Source of the DNA: Zygnema cylindricum
Lineage: Eukaryota; Streptophyta; Zygnematophyceae; Zygnematales; Zygnemataceae
Length of the DNA stretch: 64,000 nucleotides
Assembly (NCBI GenBank): GCA_037447655.1
Contig: JBBHKE010003126.1
Location: 79,713 to 143,712 of the forward strand
Direction: 5' to 3'
How positions within the stretch are numbered: position 1 is the stretch's first letter; each line of letters begins with the position of its first letter. The translations under genes were made by a program, and so were the position numbers. A model generated the notes under the pieces. It did not search any database, was not told where the DNA came from, and saw nothing but the letters and a program-made list of their open reading frames with translations. This document shows positions 24,831 to 35,905 of the stretch, one piece after another.

Positions 24831-25824
24831 AATCACTGAAAATGGCCAAGTAATTTAATAGTTATGGCTCGCCAATGTTTGCCATTTATAAAAACTGCTC
24901 TAAAGGAGAGGCAACTACCTAACATAAATATTCCAAGTCCTAAAACCCCTCTCTAAGCCCCGTCGTTCTAAGGTAAGAACCAATGACAAGATTGTAAAGT
25001 ACATAAAGGTATAGGTGTCGGTGTACCTTTTGTACGACCATTGTACAACATGGCAAAAAACCAACACGTGTCTTATCCGGACTCGTTGTTTTAATTTTTG
25101 GAACTTGTGATACCAAATATTATCGCTCTACGTGGCTTTAGGTTATGCCACGTTTGAAAAACAATACCGTACAAGAAAGTACAAGTGCCGGAGTACTTTA
25201 TGTACGTACATTGTACGACATCGCCATAATGCGATATTTGTCACTTCCAGATTTGTTGTCTTCCGTTTCGGAGATTCCTTAAACCCGTATGGTGTCGCCA
25301 CGTGTCATCCGGAGTGGCGGCGTCTAGAAACCGCCAAATTGTCATTTGCGCGATGTTGGCACTAACCACGGCAGTCCCATTTATTTCAGCATTTAATACG
25401 GACCGTCAAAACAAATGTTCGTAATATTTGTTTCGCCTGTACTTTAAAGTACAACAATTTTTATGCCTTATATACTGTAATCCAGTTAAATGGAAAACCC
25501 TACTAGATACTATTTAAATATCTATTAAACCCAACATTTCTTAACACTAGTCTTAGACTAAACGGATAAGGCTAACTGCTACGGGTTACTTAACAAACGG
25601 TAAGTATCAGGATCAATTCATGGGTGCGTCAGATACCTTTTTACTAAGTCTACCAATTCTACACCTTGTCTCCATAGAAAGCCTACGTAGCCATGACTGA
25701 AGCTCCCTGTCAACCCTTCAGTGACTACAATAAGTGTGGGGGCATAGAGAAGGGAGTTAGAGGCAGACTGCCTTTGCTCTTTTTCTATACTAAAACAGAC
25801 CTATAAAATACATAAATATCAACA
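24831..25824 (-). repeat. Truncated copia LTR inside copia H
   Basis: LTR sequence from AATCACTGAAAATGG to AAATATCAACA; the outer roughly 200 bp of the LTR (the TG end) are missing. It sits between the integrase and gag of H, and the protease/integrase N-terminus expected here is absent. No target duplication is visible (ACCAG against AATCG), so it marks a recombination or deletion event. Confidence 0.7.
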
Positions 25825-26298
25825 AATCGTACCACTTCAGTACATCTCTATGAGAGCCACCCAAAGATTGGATGACCTCTCTACTTGCAAATCAGGAGAT
25901 GCAAGCCCTTGAATAAGATGGCGGACGATGAAGTGATAAGCGTCCATATTGTTACAGTCCTAGGTATCAATATCATTCTCCTCGTTCCTTGGAATAGGTG
26001 ACATGAATGCCAAACCAGTTGCTATTGGTGTGACCGTCTCCTTCTCCTTTCGTTTATCCACCACCTCCCTTTTCTTTGTCACCTGCGGTTAAGATGGATT
26101 TGCATTTTTAGTGAATCTGCCTATTGTAAACACTGGAGGGATCCTAAGACTTGATGGATGCCTCACTAGTCCACTCACTATTCTCCAAAACCATTTCTCA
26201 CATAGATCTCCTATCATCATACTTTCCGAGTATATGAAGCCTGCTCCATTGAAGATGGGCACCGTAACCCCTAACCCCTAAAGGGTGGGCCCATAACC
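25825..26298 (-). pseudogene. Copia H gag fragment and primer site
   Basis: In reverse it matches the gag of element E (compare 46155-46610), ending near the primer site at 26284-26298. Only the N-terminal half of gag is present, with stops. Confidence 0.65.
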
Positions 26299-27334
26299 TG
26301 TAACTTTGAGACCTACATAGGTCCTTAGAGTAGGCAGCTCACACTAAGCTTGGAGGATAACCATGGGCCCTTTGTGTTTCAGCAAGTATAACTGCCACCC
26401 TAACAGACAAAAAATCTAACCACCTTCACCTCTGTGAAGGCAAGACTCCCTTGAGTCTATAGCAAAAAGAATCTCTAAATTTGCTCCACTGAGCAATAAG
26501 TTATGAAGGGTCAAAGTTGACCAGTTGTACAAAAGCTCCCTAGGAGAGAGGGTCCAATCTATTAAAATTTTTGAAGTCCTATCTCTCTCTAAAACTCTAT
26601 CTACTGAAGTACGACACCAATCATAATATTGTATCATACATAAAGGTACAAGTGCTAGTGTACTTTTTGTATGGCCATTGTATGACATGGCGAACAAGTC
26701 GACACATGTCATTTTTGGATTCGTTCCTTTAATCCCTTGAGATGCTGTATTCCAATATGGTTGCGCCACGTTTCAATCGATATGACGTTGACTGCAAACT
26801 GTCGAAAACCTATTCGACGATCTCGGCATGCTTCGCGGCCGTCCGATTAAACCAGATTTCAATCTTAGCCGTCATAAATACTTGCGTGATATTTGTTTTG
26901 CCTTCGAAACAAAGTGCGCGGTATCCCTTTCGGATGTTTTGTACGCCGTACAACACAAACTGTACCTATGTCCAAATATCGTGTTAAAATGAAACAGCCT
27001 ACGTGTAAGTATATATATAATTATCAAACCCTATATCGTATAACCTTGATCTTAGACTAATTGGTTAAGGCTATTGGCTACCGACGGCTCTAACGGATAG
27101 CAGGTACCAGGTTCAAATCCTGGATCTGTCAATTACTATTTTGGTAAATCTACCAATCTAATGTTTGTCCGTGTCTTAATAGCATAGGCGGCCATGGCTG
27201 TATCTCCCTCTCCAACTTTCAATGATTGCGACAAGTGTGGGAGCTGGAGAGAGGAGTTAGAGGCAGACTGCCTCTGCTTATTTTCTGCATTTTAAAAAAC
27301 CTAGAAAATACTAAAATAGCCTTTAATTTCTACA
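26299..27334 (-). repeat. Copia H 5' LTR
   Basis: Begins TGTAACTTTGAGACC and ends AATTTCTACA. Carries a clear tRNA-like block on the plus strand at about 27050-27125, with a B-box-like GGTTCAAATCC (27110-27120) enclosed by CCAGG and CCTGG as in a tRNA T-arm. Confidence 0.85.
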
Positions 27335-27339
27335 CCAAA

Positions 27340-28828
27340 AGTGGAATCCGACAATTGATTGGAGGAACAACAGTATGAGGGTCAAGAAAGGCGAAAAAGA
27401 GTATGAGGTAAACTTCGGAGTGGTTGGTAAAGGTTTGGAAGAGGGATGTCTACTTTCGGCTTTACAACTTAAAAGGGCACCCAAGAAAGGGGAAACAATC
27501 GGATTGGCGGTCGTACAACCCTTAGAGGGAGTCAAGGAGGAGATTCCGCAAGAGTTGGCAAGAAAGGATCTTGACTTTGACTCCAAAAGAGGGGACGATG
27601 CAGGAAAGGCTTTCGTTGAGGCCTCGGAAGTCGTGACAAAACTTTTCGAGGAGTATGCTGATTTTTTTCCCCCTAAACTCCCGGAAGGCTTACCTCCAAA
27701 ACGCGACGTAGACCACAATATTGAGCTGTTTCCTAGAGCAGTGCCCCGACCAACAAGATGTATAAGATGAGTTATATCGAGTTAGATGAACTCAAAAAGA
27801 AACTTGCAGTTGGTCGAGGCTGAAGCCATTCAACCAAGCAAGTCACCTTATGGAGCCCACATTCTTTTTGTGTCTAAGAAAGATCGAAGTTTTCGTAGGT
27901 ATGTGGAATATCGAGCGTTAAATAAATTAACAGTCAAAAACGCGTATCCCCTTCCCACGACGGAGGAGATGTTAGACAGACTAAAAGGTGGTAGATGTTT
28001 TTATAAAATAGACTTGCGCAGTGGATAACACCAGATTAGAGTTGCGGAAGAGGATGTGGAGAAAATTGCATTCAGGACGCGGTATGGTCATTTCCAATTC
28101 TTAGTCATGCCATTTAGATTGACTAATGCCTGGTTACCTTTAGGCACTTGATGAATTCTATCTTCCGGCAATATCTGGACGCATTCGTAATAGTCTTCTT
28201 TGACGACAACCTAGTGTATAATAGAACGTTAGAAGACCATGTGAAGCACCTGAGAACCGTGTTACAAATCCTAAAGGAGAATAAGTTGTACGCCAAAATG
28301 AGTCAATGTGAGTTTTTGAAGGAAAAGATGGCGTTTTTAGGCCATATGGTAAGTCGGAATGGAATCGCAGTGGACCCCAACAAAACTAAGGTAGTCAAGG
28401 AGTGGCCGCAACCAAAAAATATCACGGAGTTGAGGAGCTTCCTTAGGCTATGCTCCTAATATCGATGGTTTGTGGAGGGATTTACAAAAATCCCGGCACC
28501 ACTCACTAAGTTGCTGAAAAATGACTTGCCTTATGAGTGGGAGACAGTTCAAGAGGTAGCCTTTAACACGCTAAAGGAGCGGTTAGTAACCGCCCCTGTG
28601 TTAGCGGTTCCCAATCCGGAGTTACTTTGAATGATTATCACTGACGCGAGTGATACGACTATTGGAGCGATTATTATGCAACATCTTGGAAGAGGCATAC
28701 AACCTATCGCGTATGATAGTCGTAAACTAAAGGCGGCGGAACTGAATTGGGCCACTCACGAGAAAGAAACGATATCTATTATCAATGCGTTGGAAGTTTG
28801 GGAGTGTTACGTTCAAGGGAAGCCAATC
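27340..28828 (+). pseudogene. Chromovirus protease end, RT and RNase H start, degenerate
   Basis: Continues the chromovirus polyprotein: KWNPTIDWRNNSMRVKKG at the start, then the region before RT (LPEGLPPKRDVDHNIEL). RT follows: [18 protein letters not shown], the palm motif altered to FFDDNLVY (about 28196-28219) where YIDDILIY is usual, and FLKEKMAFLGHMVS. RNase H begins TDASDTTIGAIIMQ (28643-28684) and is cut at ECYVQGKPI by gypsy I. In-frame stops occur at about 27768, 28026 and 28457, plus frameshifts. Confidence 0.85.
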
Positions 28829-29795
28829 TGTAACAGGATCTCCTACCTCTCAGAAAATCCCATTACTACAAACAATTCCAACCACACATTCCACACATTG
28901 GAAAATACACATCCACATTGGAAAACACTCACATAAGGATAACTTTAAATTAGAAGAAGCTACTGTCCACATAACATTAGCTTGGTCTCTTGCCCTCGTG
29001 GCTCAACCCTTCAATTTAAAGAGTTTCCTCTACTCTCCACTCTTAATAATTCTATCTCTTAACTACTAAAACACTATTTAGTTAGTAAGAGATTTCAATG
29101 CAAAAATGCCTTTTCTCCAATTTGGTATTAATCGCTCAGGACCAAGATCAGCTGGAATTTCCACAAACTTTTCCAAAGGAAAAGATGTCTACTCTCCTCT
29201 TACACTTCACTATTTATCCATCATCGCCCTGGACTCGCCAGGCAAGAGTCAACGCTCCGTTTTAACAGGCTTTTACCTGGGCCAATCATTGATCAGCAAA
29301 GACTCAGACTGACCAATGCAAAAATGTGCGAAATCTCTTACTAACTACTTAGCGCTTTACTAACCAATCAAACGTTACGTTTCACTACGTAACATTTACG
29401 TGCAAAATTGCGCGCCAAACGAAACGCGACTTCGCACGAGCGTGCGTAACAAATTTTGCACGCGAAACTTCCTACGAAATTCCCTTAAGTGAAAGTGACG
29501 TTTCGTACTAAAATTTGTACGAAACGAAGCACCGTGCATACTAAACGTTTCATTAGAACTTTATGAAACGTACGCGCGTAATTTCGGTACTAATTTGACC
29601 CTTAACCCGTTTCAATGATACCCACTTGTTATTTAGACCCCACGCTGTCACCTAAATACACCTATCGCTATAACTTTTAAAATATAACTCCAAATAGCGT
29701 GATTCTTTCGCGGACGTCTACCAATTTTAGTACTCTATAATCATAACACCTAAATACCCATTTATAAACAAGTTCGATCCGCTATTACTGTTACA
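28829..29795 (-). repeat. Gypsy I 3' LTR, 967 bp
   Basis: Starts TGTAACAGGATCTCC, ends ATTACTGTTACA. Contains many GAAACG/CGTTTC motifs at 29365-29600, including a perfect 10-bp inverted repeat with an 8-bp spacer (29499-29508 and 29517-29526). Small open frames inside are not conserved proteins. Confidence 0.95.
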
Positions 29796-29812
29796 TCATC
29801 CCCTCTTTATTT
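29796..29812 (-). promoter_or_regulatory. Gypsy I polypurine tract
   Basis: On the minus strand AATAAAGAGGGGATGA lies immediately before the 3' LTR, the place and composition expected for the primer of plus-strand DNA synthesis. Confidence 0.8.
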
Positions 29813-29844
29813 TTAACTGACCTCAGTTAAAACACCTTTAATTA

Positions 29845-31960
29845 TCAAGACGGGACTTCTATATTATTATCCCTCCAGTACCTCTGTAAAAACTCAGAAT
29901 TTTTATCCTCTAAAGCCAACTCATCCTCAGGCCTTCCTAGATAATGCACTTGCCAGAATATAGTATCACCAACCTTAAACCGTTGACCAACCCAATCTAT
30001 TACCCATCTGTGGACTTCAGGTTCTATAATTATTGAAGGATCCAATTCCAGTTCTCTTTCTGTTGGTCGAAGATTCGCTGGTTTCAGTTGGCTGATGTGT
30101 ATCACTGGATGAATTTTTGTTGAAGGCGGAAAGTCCAATTTGGCAACAACTGACGATATCATCTCGATTACAGTAAATGGTCCAATGTACTTAGGGGCAA
30201 ATTTCCCCGTAGGATCCGATTGTCCCTTAATCTTGCACCTGTAATGAGTTGTAGAAAGCCAAACCTTGTCACTCTGTTGGCAAGGGACACAACTTTCCAC
30301 GTGTTTCGACACCTCCTTTGCCATCCCTGGCCAAAACAATATACTCTGCAACCGACTAAGAGTTTTATCTCGACGAAGATGTCCTAAATGCTCATGGGCT
30401 TCCTGTAAAAGTTGTTTTCTCAAGTCTCCCATTTCAGGAATGCATAACCTATCCCGTGTTCGCAAATACTGTAAACCATCTTCTATTCTAAAGTTTTTGA
30501 CATGCCTCTCATTCAGTGGGTCAGAATTCCCTCCCAAAATATTCTTGCAAATCACAACAAAATAAGGATCTTTATCATAACCATATCTAACTGTATCTAA
30601 AAACAATTCATCTTGAACCATAACACTTATTTGAAAACATCTACTTAATGGATCTGCGACTACATTTGTTTTCCCAGGAATATGTTTGACATTAAATTTG
30701 AAATATGCTAATTTTTGCATCCACCTAACCTGTCTGCTAGTCATAATCTGCGCATCACTTAATCTCTGTAAATAAGAGAGTGCTTTATTATCACAGTGAA
30801 CTGTAAATTCTTTATTATGCAAATAACAACGCCATTTCACCAATGCATGTACAATTGCAAGTAATTCCTTTTCCTGTGCTGTATAATTCTTTTCAGCATC
30901 ATTGAATTTTCTGGACTCAAAAGCAATAGGATGAAAGTGTTTACCAACTTTCTGACTTATGACTGCACCTAAACCTTTATCAGATGCATCTGTAGTGATC
31001 AGAACTTCAAATTCTCCAGCAGGGTCAGGATACACCAGTGTAGGGGCAGAGGTCAAATTCCCTTTTAGTTCCTTGAATGCTCTCTCATGATCAGCTCCCC
31101 ACACAAACGTCTCTTTTTCCCGAAGTAAATCCGTCAAAGGTGTGGCGATCATATTGAAGTTCTTTATAAATTTCCTGTAGTAAGTGGCCAATCCCAAAAA
31201 TGATCTAACTTCCGTGACATTAGTAGGTTGCTTCCAATTTTGGATCGCAGTGATTTTGGATGGATCTGTTTTAACACCTTCCCCACTAACTATATGTCCC
31301 AAAAATAATTGTTCACTTTTAAGAAAGCTAGATTTTGACAATTTTCCGTATAATTTTCTTTCTTTTAACCTTTCTAACACTTTTCTTAAATGAATTACAT
31401 GTTGTTCTCTAGATTCACTGTAAATTAGAATATCATCAATAAACACCTGAACAAACTCATCTATGTAATCCGAAAAAGTTTGGTTCATTAATCTTTCGTA
31501 AGTAGGCGGAGCATTCGTTAAGCCGAATGGCATCACTATCCATTCAAAATGACCCACCCTAGTCCTGGAAGCAGTTTTATCAACATCCTCAATTCTAATT
31601 GGCACCTGATTAAAGCCACTACGCAGGTCAATCAACGAAAATACTTTAGCACCTTTTAAACGATCTATCAAATCAGAAATTAAAGGTAACGGATACTTAT
31701 CCTTCACCGTAAGCTTGTTCAGACTACGATAATCGACACACATTCTCAACGTTCCGTCCTTCTTTTTGACGAAAAGAACTGGTGCTCCGTACAGTGATTT
31801 GCTGGGTTGAATATGTCCTTTCTCTAGGAGTTCTTTGATCTGTTTCTTTAACTCCTCCTGCTCAAAGAAACTGTGTTTATAAATTCCTGTGACAGGAGGA
31901 TTACATCCAGGTTCAAGGTTAATAACATGTTCTACATCTCGGGAAGGTGGCCTTTCGAGG
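29845..31960 (-). pseudogene. Gypsy I pol: RT, RNase H and integrase with the catalytic core deleted
   Basis: RT reads from about 31960 ([15 protein letters not shown]) through [18 protein letters not shown] and the catalytic FIDDILIYS (about 31440-31415). RNase H follows with [13 protein letters not shown] (near 30990) and [12 protein letters not shown] (near 30790). The integrase H2C2 zinc domain is present ([10 protein letters not shown], ending CVPCQQ near 30275). The next residues are [10 protein letters not shown] and [14 protein letters not shown], which normally come some 280 residues later, after the DDE core. The frame is kept. The C-terminus ([16 protein letters not shown] and on) resembles the chromodomain-like tail of some gypsy elements. 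A one-base frameshift near 31950-31965 separates it from protease, so this copy is disabled. Confidence 0.88.
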
Positions 31961-32855
31961 GTAAATCACTTGGGAAAACATCTTGAAATTCAAAAATCAA
32001 ATCCTTAACAACAACATCAGATGTATTAATGTCAGTTACAAAATCAGATTTTAGTTTTTCGAAAGTTTTAGTGGTGTCAGATTTAGGGATGACATCAATG
32101 TTAGTGTTTTCTCCCCCCCCTTCATCAGTAACTGCCTCAGTTACTAATAACAAGAAAGCATGATTCGTTTTATCTTTTAAGTGTTTTTTAAATTGTTTAG
32201 CAGATATCAAACCTTCTACTCCCAATCTGGTTATGTTATTTATATGATTCCTATGCAATTTCTTAGGAGATAATGCTTGCAAAACCTTCCAACCGTTTTC
32301 AGACTTCACTTTTAAGGTGTTAATTTCCCAATTAATTTGAGGATTATGTTCTGTTAACCAAGGCTTTCTCAGAATTAGTTCTTCACTTCCCAAATTCATT
32401 ATTTCACACACAACTTTCATTTTATGACCTTGGATATCAACTTCTATCGTGTCAGTTTGTAAGTCTAATGTGGACTTATTACCATTTGCCACTTGAACAT
32501 GTAAAGGCTTTTCCCTTATGACAGTAGGAATTATATTTTCCTCTACAAACTTATGTGAAATAAAATTATGTGTGGCACCTGAATCAACCATTACTTTCAA
32601 CGGTTTTCCTTCCACTAATGACTCGAATCTAATCAAACTGTGTCTGGTGTCATCATTACTTAACTGTCCTAACATAGGTCTGTTGTAGAGAATTTCATCA
32701 GAAGGATTCTTTAAACTATGCAGTGTAGTGAGAATCATAATAAATTCAGCTATCCTAACTTTTCCATTCATTAATTTGCCCTCCAAAGTTAACTCTTTAA
32801 CTTCTGGATCCGGTTGACCAAACTGAGGACTTTCAGTTAGTCCTTTCCGTTTCCC
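31932..32855 (-). pseudogene. Gypsy I protease reading frame (entered by -1 frameshift)
   Basis: This frame is one base back from gag and has no good start of its own, consistent with entry by -1 ribosomal frameshifting at 32849-32855. It carries the aspartic protease motif KVMVDSGATHNFISHKF (about 32600-32550) and the flap-region ILRKPWLTEHNPQINW (about 32370-32320), then [13 protein letters not shown], which usually leads straight into RT. Here it runs out at a TAG (31932) after an apparent one-base loss near 31955. I see no slippery site there, so I take it as a mutation. Confidence 0.8.
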
Positions 32856-34159
32856 ACCTCCTGGGCTTCCTGCTCAGCTAGATATAATGCAATATCCTCT
32901 TGGAGACCTTCATTTACATCGACTGTTTTGAGAGAACCTTTATCTGTACAGTCTTTAGCGTAATGATCTGGACCTCCACATTTGAAACAAGTGACTTTCT
33001 TTTTGGGTTTTGTGCACTCTCTACTAAAATGTCCCTCCTCTCCACAGTTATAACAGTTAATCTTTTTCAATTGTGCACACTCAAATGCTCTATGACCCCT
33101 TTTCTGACAAATAGTGCATGTGGGGATGGTAAGGTTAGGCTTCTGAGCATTAATGTTCAGTTTAAGACTTTTAATGTACCCCCCTCTATTGTTAAATTTA
33201 TTTCCTGCATTAACACTATGTCCACCCCTTTGATTTCCCCTGAAGATATTTTGCCTATTCACCAGACCAGCATTCAAACCCTCTTCAACAAATTCCTCCT
33301 CATCCCACTGTGATACTTCATTTAAATTACCCCTGAGTGATCGAGTTTCCCGATTATACCCCAACTGATCCTCTAATTCCAATGACTTATCTTGTAATTC
33401 CTTCAAATTATTAAATTTTTGATGTTTTAGTTCTGATTTCAGTATAGGATTCAAATAGTTCAAGAAATGCAATTTAGCCATTTCATCAGTCAAACCTATA
33501 ACATGAATACTAGATGAGTCAAATTCCACAATATAATCTTTCACAGATCCAGTCTGCTTACATTTCAGCCACTTTTCTTCCATTCTGGATGTAAAAGTGA
33601 CAGACAAGAAACGCGATTTGATCGCGGTTTTAAAAGTTTCCCAATCAGCATTATCAGGAATCAATTTAGACCTTCTCTAAGTATAATACCAAATCTGAGC
33701 ATCGCCTTTCAGACAGTTAACAGCAAAAGAAGTGTAATCATCACGATCGCAATTTCTAGACTCCAAATAATATTCCATATGAAAAATCCAAGCATCCAAC
33801 TCATCAATCCTCTTACCATCAAACGATGGTGCCTCACTAATAGACAATTTCAGATCCCTTATCTTCTTAGGTCTATCATGATCATCCTCCTTAAAACTGG
33901 CATTCCTTTTACTACTCTCACCCTTTTGGTCATTCATATCATTCTTGGTCTGAATTAAGTTAATAAGTTCATCTAATTTCTCATTTGAAACATTTCCATT
34001 TTCTTTGACAACTTTTAATTCACTTTTCAATTCGGAAATGGTTTCATCCACAGCGGTAGCATGATTATTAAATCTTTTGACCAATTTCACAGTTCGCTTC
34101 TTCAACACATTCAAAGCATTCTCCATTTCACGTTTCCATGCAGAATTTGCCATTATCAC
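32837..34159 (-). pseudogene. Gypsy I gag with three zinc knuckles, one in-frame TAG
   Basis: Begins at the ATG near 34153-34159. The N-terminus has a predicted coiled coil (VDETISELKSELKVVKENG) followed by the retrotransposon gag domain (APSFDGKRIDELDAWIFHMEYYL). A TAG at 33677-33679 interrupts after IWYYT, and the same frame continues to 32837. Three CCHC zinc knuckles follow in series (CTICQKRGHRAFEC, CYNCGEEGHFSREC, CFKCGGPDHYAKDC, about 33125-32955), unusual in number for a plant gypsy. The frame ends TAA 9 bases after the heptamer GGGAAAC. Confidence 0.88.
32849..32855 (-). promoter_or_regulatory. Probable -1 ribosomal frameshift site GGGAAAC at the gag-pol junction
   Basis: On the minus strand the gag codons run GTG GGA AAC GGA AAG GAC TAA, so G_GGA_AAC is in the phase needed for -1 slippage. 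The protease frame lies exactly -1 and has a TGA just upstream, so the overlap is only about 40 bases. Four bases downstream a 6-bp stem (AGGACT/AGTCCT, loop of 7) can form, with an overlapping alternative stem. The same heptamer is known from simian retrovirus gag-pro junctions. Confidence 0.75.
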
Positions 34160-34933
34160 ACAATTAAATCAAGCAAAAGGAAAGATAGAGTATAATTTCC
34201 CAAAGAAATTTGCTGCATGTTTGAAGTCCTTAGATTGCTCCAATCCAAAACTTCTTCTCCTTAACAAATCCTTTGAAAAGATCGAGATCTGAGAAATTAA
34301 AAAGACATTGACAATAAGTTAGTACAAATTCAAATTTTCAATTTCTCAACATTGAAACAGAAATGTAAGAATTTCCCCACAAATTTTGCAATAGCAAAAA
34401 TTGAAAGCTATCAAAGGTAAGATTTAACCAAAAATTTTGCAATAGCAAAATTGAAATCAATCAAAGGTGACAATTTTGGGTTTGAAAAGTTTTGAGTCAT
34501 TTCTGGACTCCTTTGCTCTTGAAGAAGTAAAGTACTCCACTTCCCTTCTCCTCGATTAGCAAATTTCCCACTTCCCACTACATCAGGATCTTTTGTTTAA
34601 TAATCCTCACATCCTCACCCTTCATGGCTTCAAGCCCTCCCTCTACACATGAATCATTGCTAGGAGAAGGCAAGTTTGTTTGGCCTCTAGGTAATTGGAG
34701 TGAGCTTCAGCGGTGGCTACACTGCCCACCCCGCCTTAGTCCTTAGGACCTAAGCACGCCCCACATCTAACCAGCGGCCGCTGGCAGTGTGGTCACTTAG
34801 TTTCCCTCCAATCCCCTACCACTTCACATTGTGGTTCCACCGACACAGGTCAGAGCACCCTCACCGGTCACGGCAATCGATTTTCGGGTGAGCAAACTTC
34901 TCCCTGGTTTCTAACCAAAGCTCTGATACCATA
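34160..34933 (-). promoter_or_regulatory. Gypsy I leader with primer binding site at 34920-34931
   Basis: On the minus strand TGGTATCAGAGC begins two bases inside the 5' LTR, an exact match to the plant initiator tRNA-Met site. The remaining leader of about 760 bp to gag has no recognisable coding; it includes two copies of an AAATTTTGCAATAGCAAAA-like repeat near 34380-34450. Confidence 0.88.
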
Positions 34934-35900
34934 TGTAATAGGATCTCCTACCTCTCAGAAAATCCCATTACTACAAACAATTCCAACCACACATTCCACA
35001 CATTGGAAAATACACATCCACATTGGAAAACACTCACATAAGGATAACTTTAAATTAGAAGAAGCTACTGTCCACATAACATTAGCTTGGTCTCTTGCCC
35101 TCGTGGCTCAACCCTTCAATTTAAAGAGTTTCCTCTACTCTCCACTCTTAATAATTCTATCTCTTAACTACTAAAACACTATTTAGTTAGTAAGAGATTT
35201 CAATGCAAAAATGCCTTTTCTCCAATTTGGTATTAATCGCTCAGGACCAAGATCAGCTGGAATTTCCACAAACTTTTCCAAAGGAAAAGATGTCTACTCT
35301 CCTCTTACACTTCACTATTTATCCATCATCGCCCTGGACTCGCCAGGCCAGAGTCAACGCTCCGTTTTAACAGGCTTTTACCTGGGCCAATCATTGATCA
35401 GCAAAGACTCAGACTGACCAATGCAAAAATGTGCGAAATCTCTTACTAACTACTTAGCGCTTTACTAACCAATCAAACGTTACGTTTCACTACGTAACAT
35501 TTACGTGCAAAATTGCGCGCCAAACGAAACGCGACTTCGCACGAGCGTGCGTAACAAATTTTGCACGCGAAACTTCCTACGAAATTCCCTTAAGTGAAAG
35601 TGACGTTTCGTACTAAAATTTGTACGAAACGAAGCACCGTGCATACTAAACGTTTCATTAGAACTTTATGAAACGTACGCGCGTAATTTCGGTACTAATT
35701 TGACCCTTAACCCGTTTCAATGATACCCACTTGTTATTTAGACCCCACGCTGTCACCTAAATACACCTATCGCTATAACTTTTAAAATATAACTCCAAAT
35801 AGCGTGATTCTTTCGCGGACGTCTACCAATTTTAGTACTCTATAATCATAACACCTAAATACCCATTTATAAACAAGTTCGATCCGCTATTACTGTTACA
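34934..35900 (-). repeat. Gypsy I 5' LTR, 967 bp
   Basis: Starts TGTAATAGGATCTCC and ends ATTACTGTTACA. Nearly identical to 28829-29795. On the minus strand this is the promoter LTR. Confidence 0.95.
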
Positions 35901-35905
35901 CAATC

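Larger units (their letters stand above)
21368..27334 (-). mobile_element. Copia H, inserted in the chromovirus protease, TSD CCAAA
   Basis: LTRs 21368-22400 (1033 bp) and 26299-27334 (1036 bp) flank decayed copia coding sequence on the minus strand. CCAAA is present at 21363-21367 and 27335-27339. Removing the element and one copy restores the chromovirus protein frame (GKPWL then KWNPTIDWR). The primer site complement GGTGGGCCCATAACC lies at 26284-26298, beside the right (5') LTR. Confidence 0.88.
28829..35900 (-). mobile_element. Gypsy I: young Ty3/gypsy element lacking the integrase core, TSD CAATC
   Basis: Both LTRs are 967 bp and differ, by eye, at about two positions (28834 against 34939, and near 29245 against 35350). 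CAATC is duplicated at 28824-28828 and 35901-35905. Removing the element rejoins chromovirus RNase H (QGKPI then TVVTNHHAL). The primer site matches initiator tRNA-Met and a purine tract precedes the 3' LTR. Coding order is gag, protease, RT, RNase H, integrase ends. Internal defects are one stop in gag, one frameshift before RT and the missing integrase core. Confidence 0.93.

Noticed and set aside
29106-29312. A 68-codon open frame in the gypsy I LTR (also at 35211)
   Set aside because: It is present twice only because the LTR is duplicated, lies on the strand opposite to the element, and shows no known motif.
31940-31970. A second programmed frameshift between protease and RT of gypsy I
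   Set aside because: The RT frame is also -1 here, but no X_XXY_YYZ heptamer exists in the overlap and the protein joins best with a single lost base, so I treat it as a mutation.
32830-32850. An H-type pseudoknot downstream of the GGGAAAC heptamer
   Set aside because: The loop AACTG can pair with CAGTT directly after the stem, but no bases are left to span stem 1, so the two helices are alternatives, not a pseudoknot.
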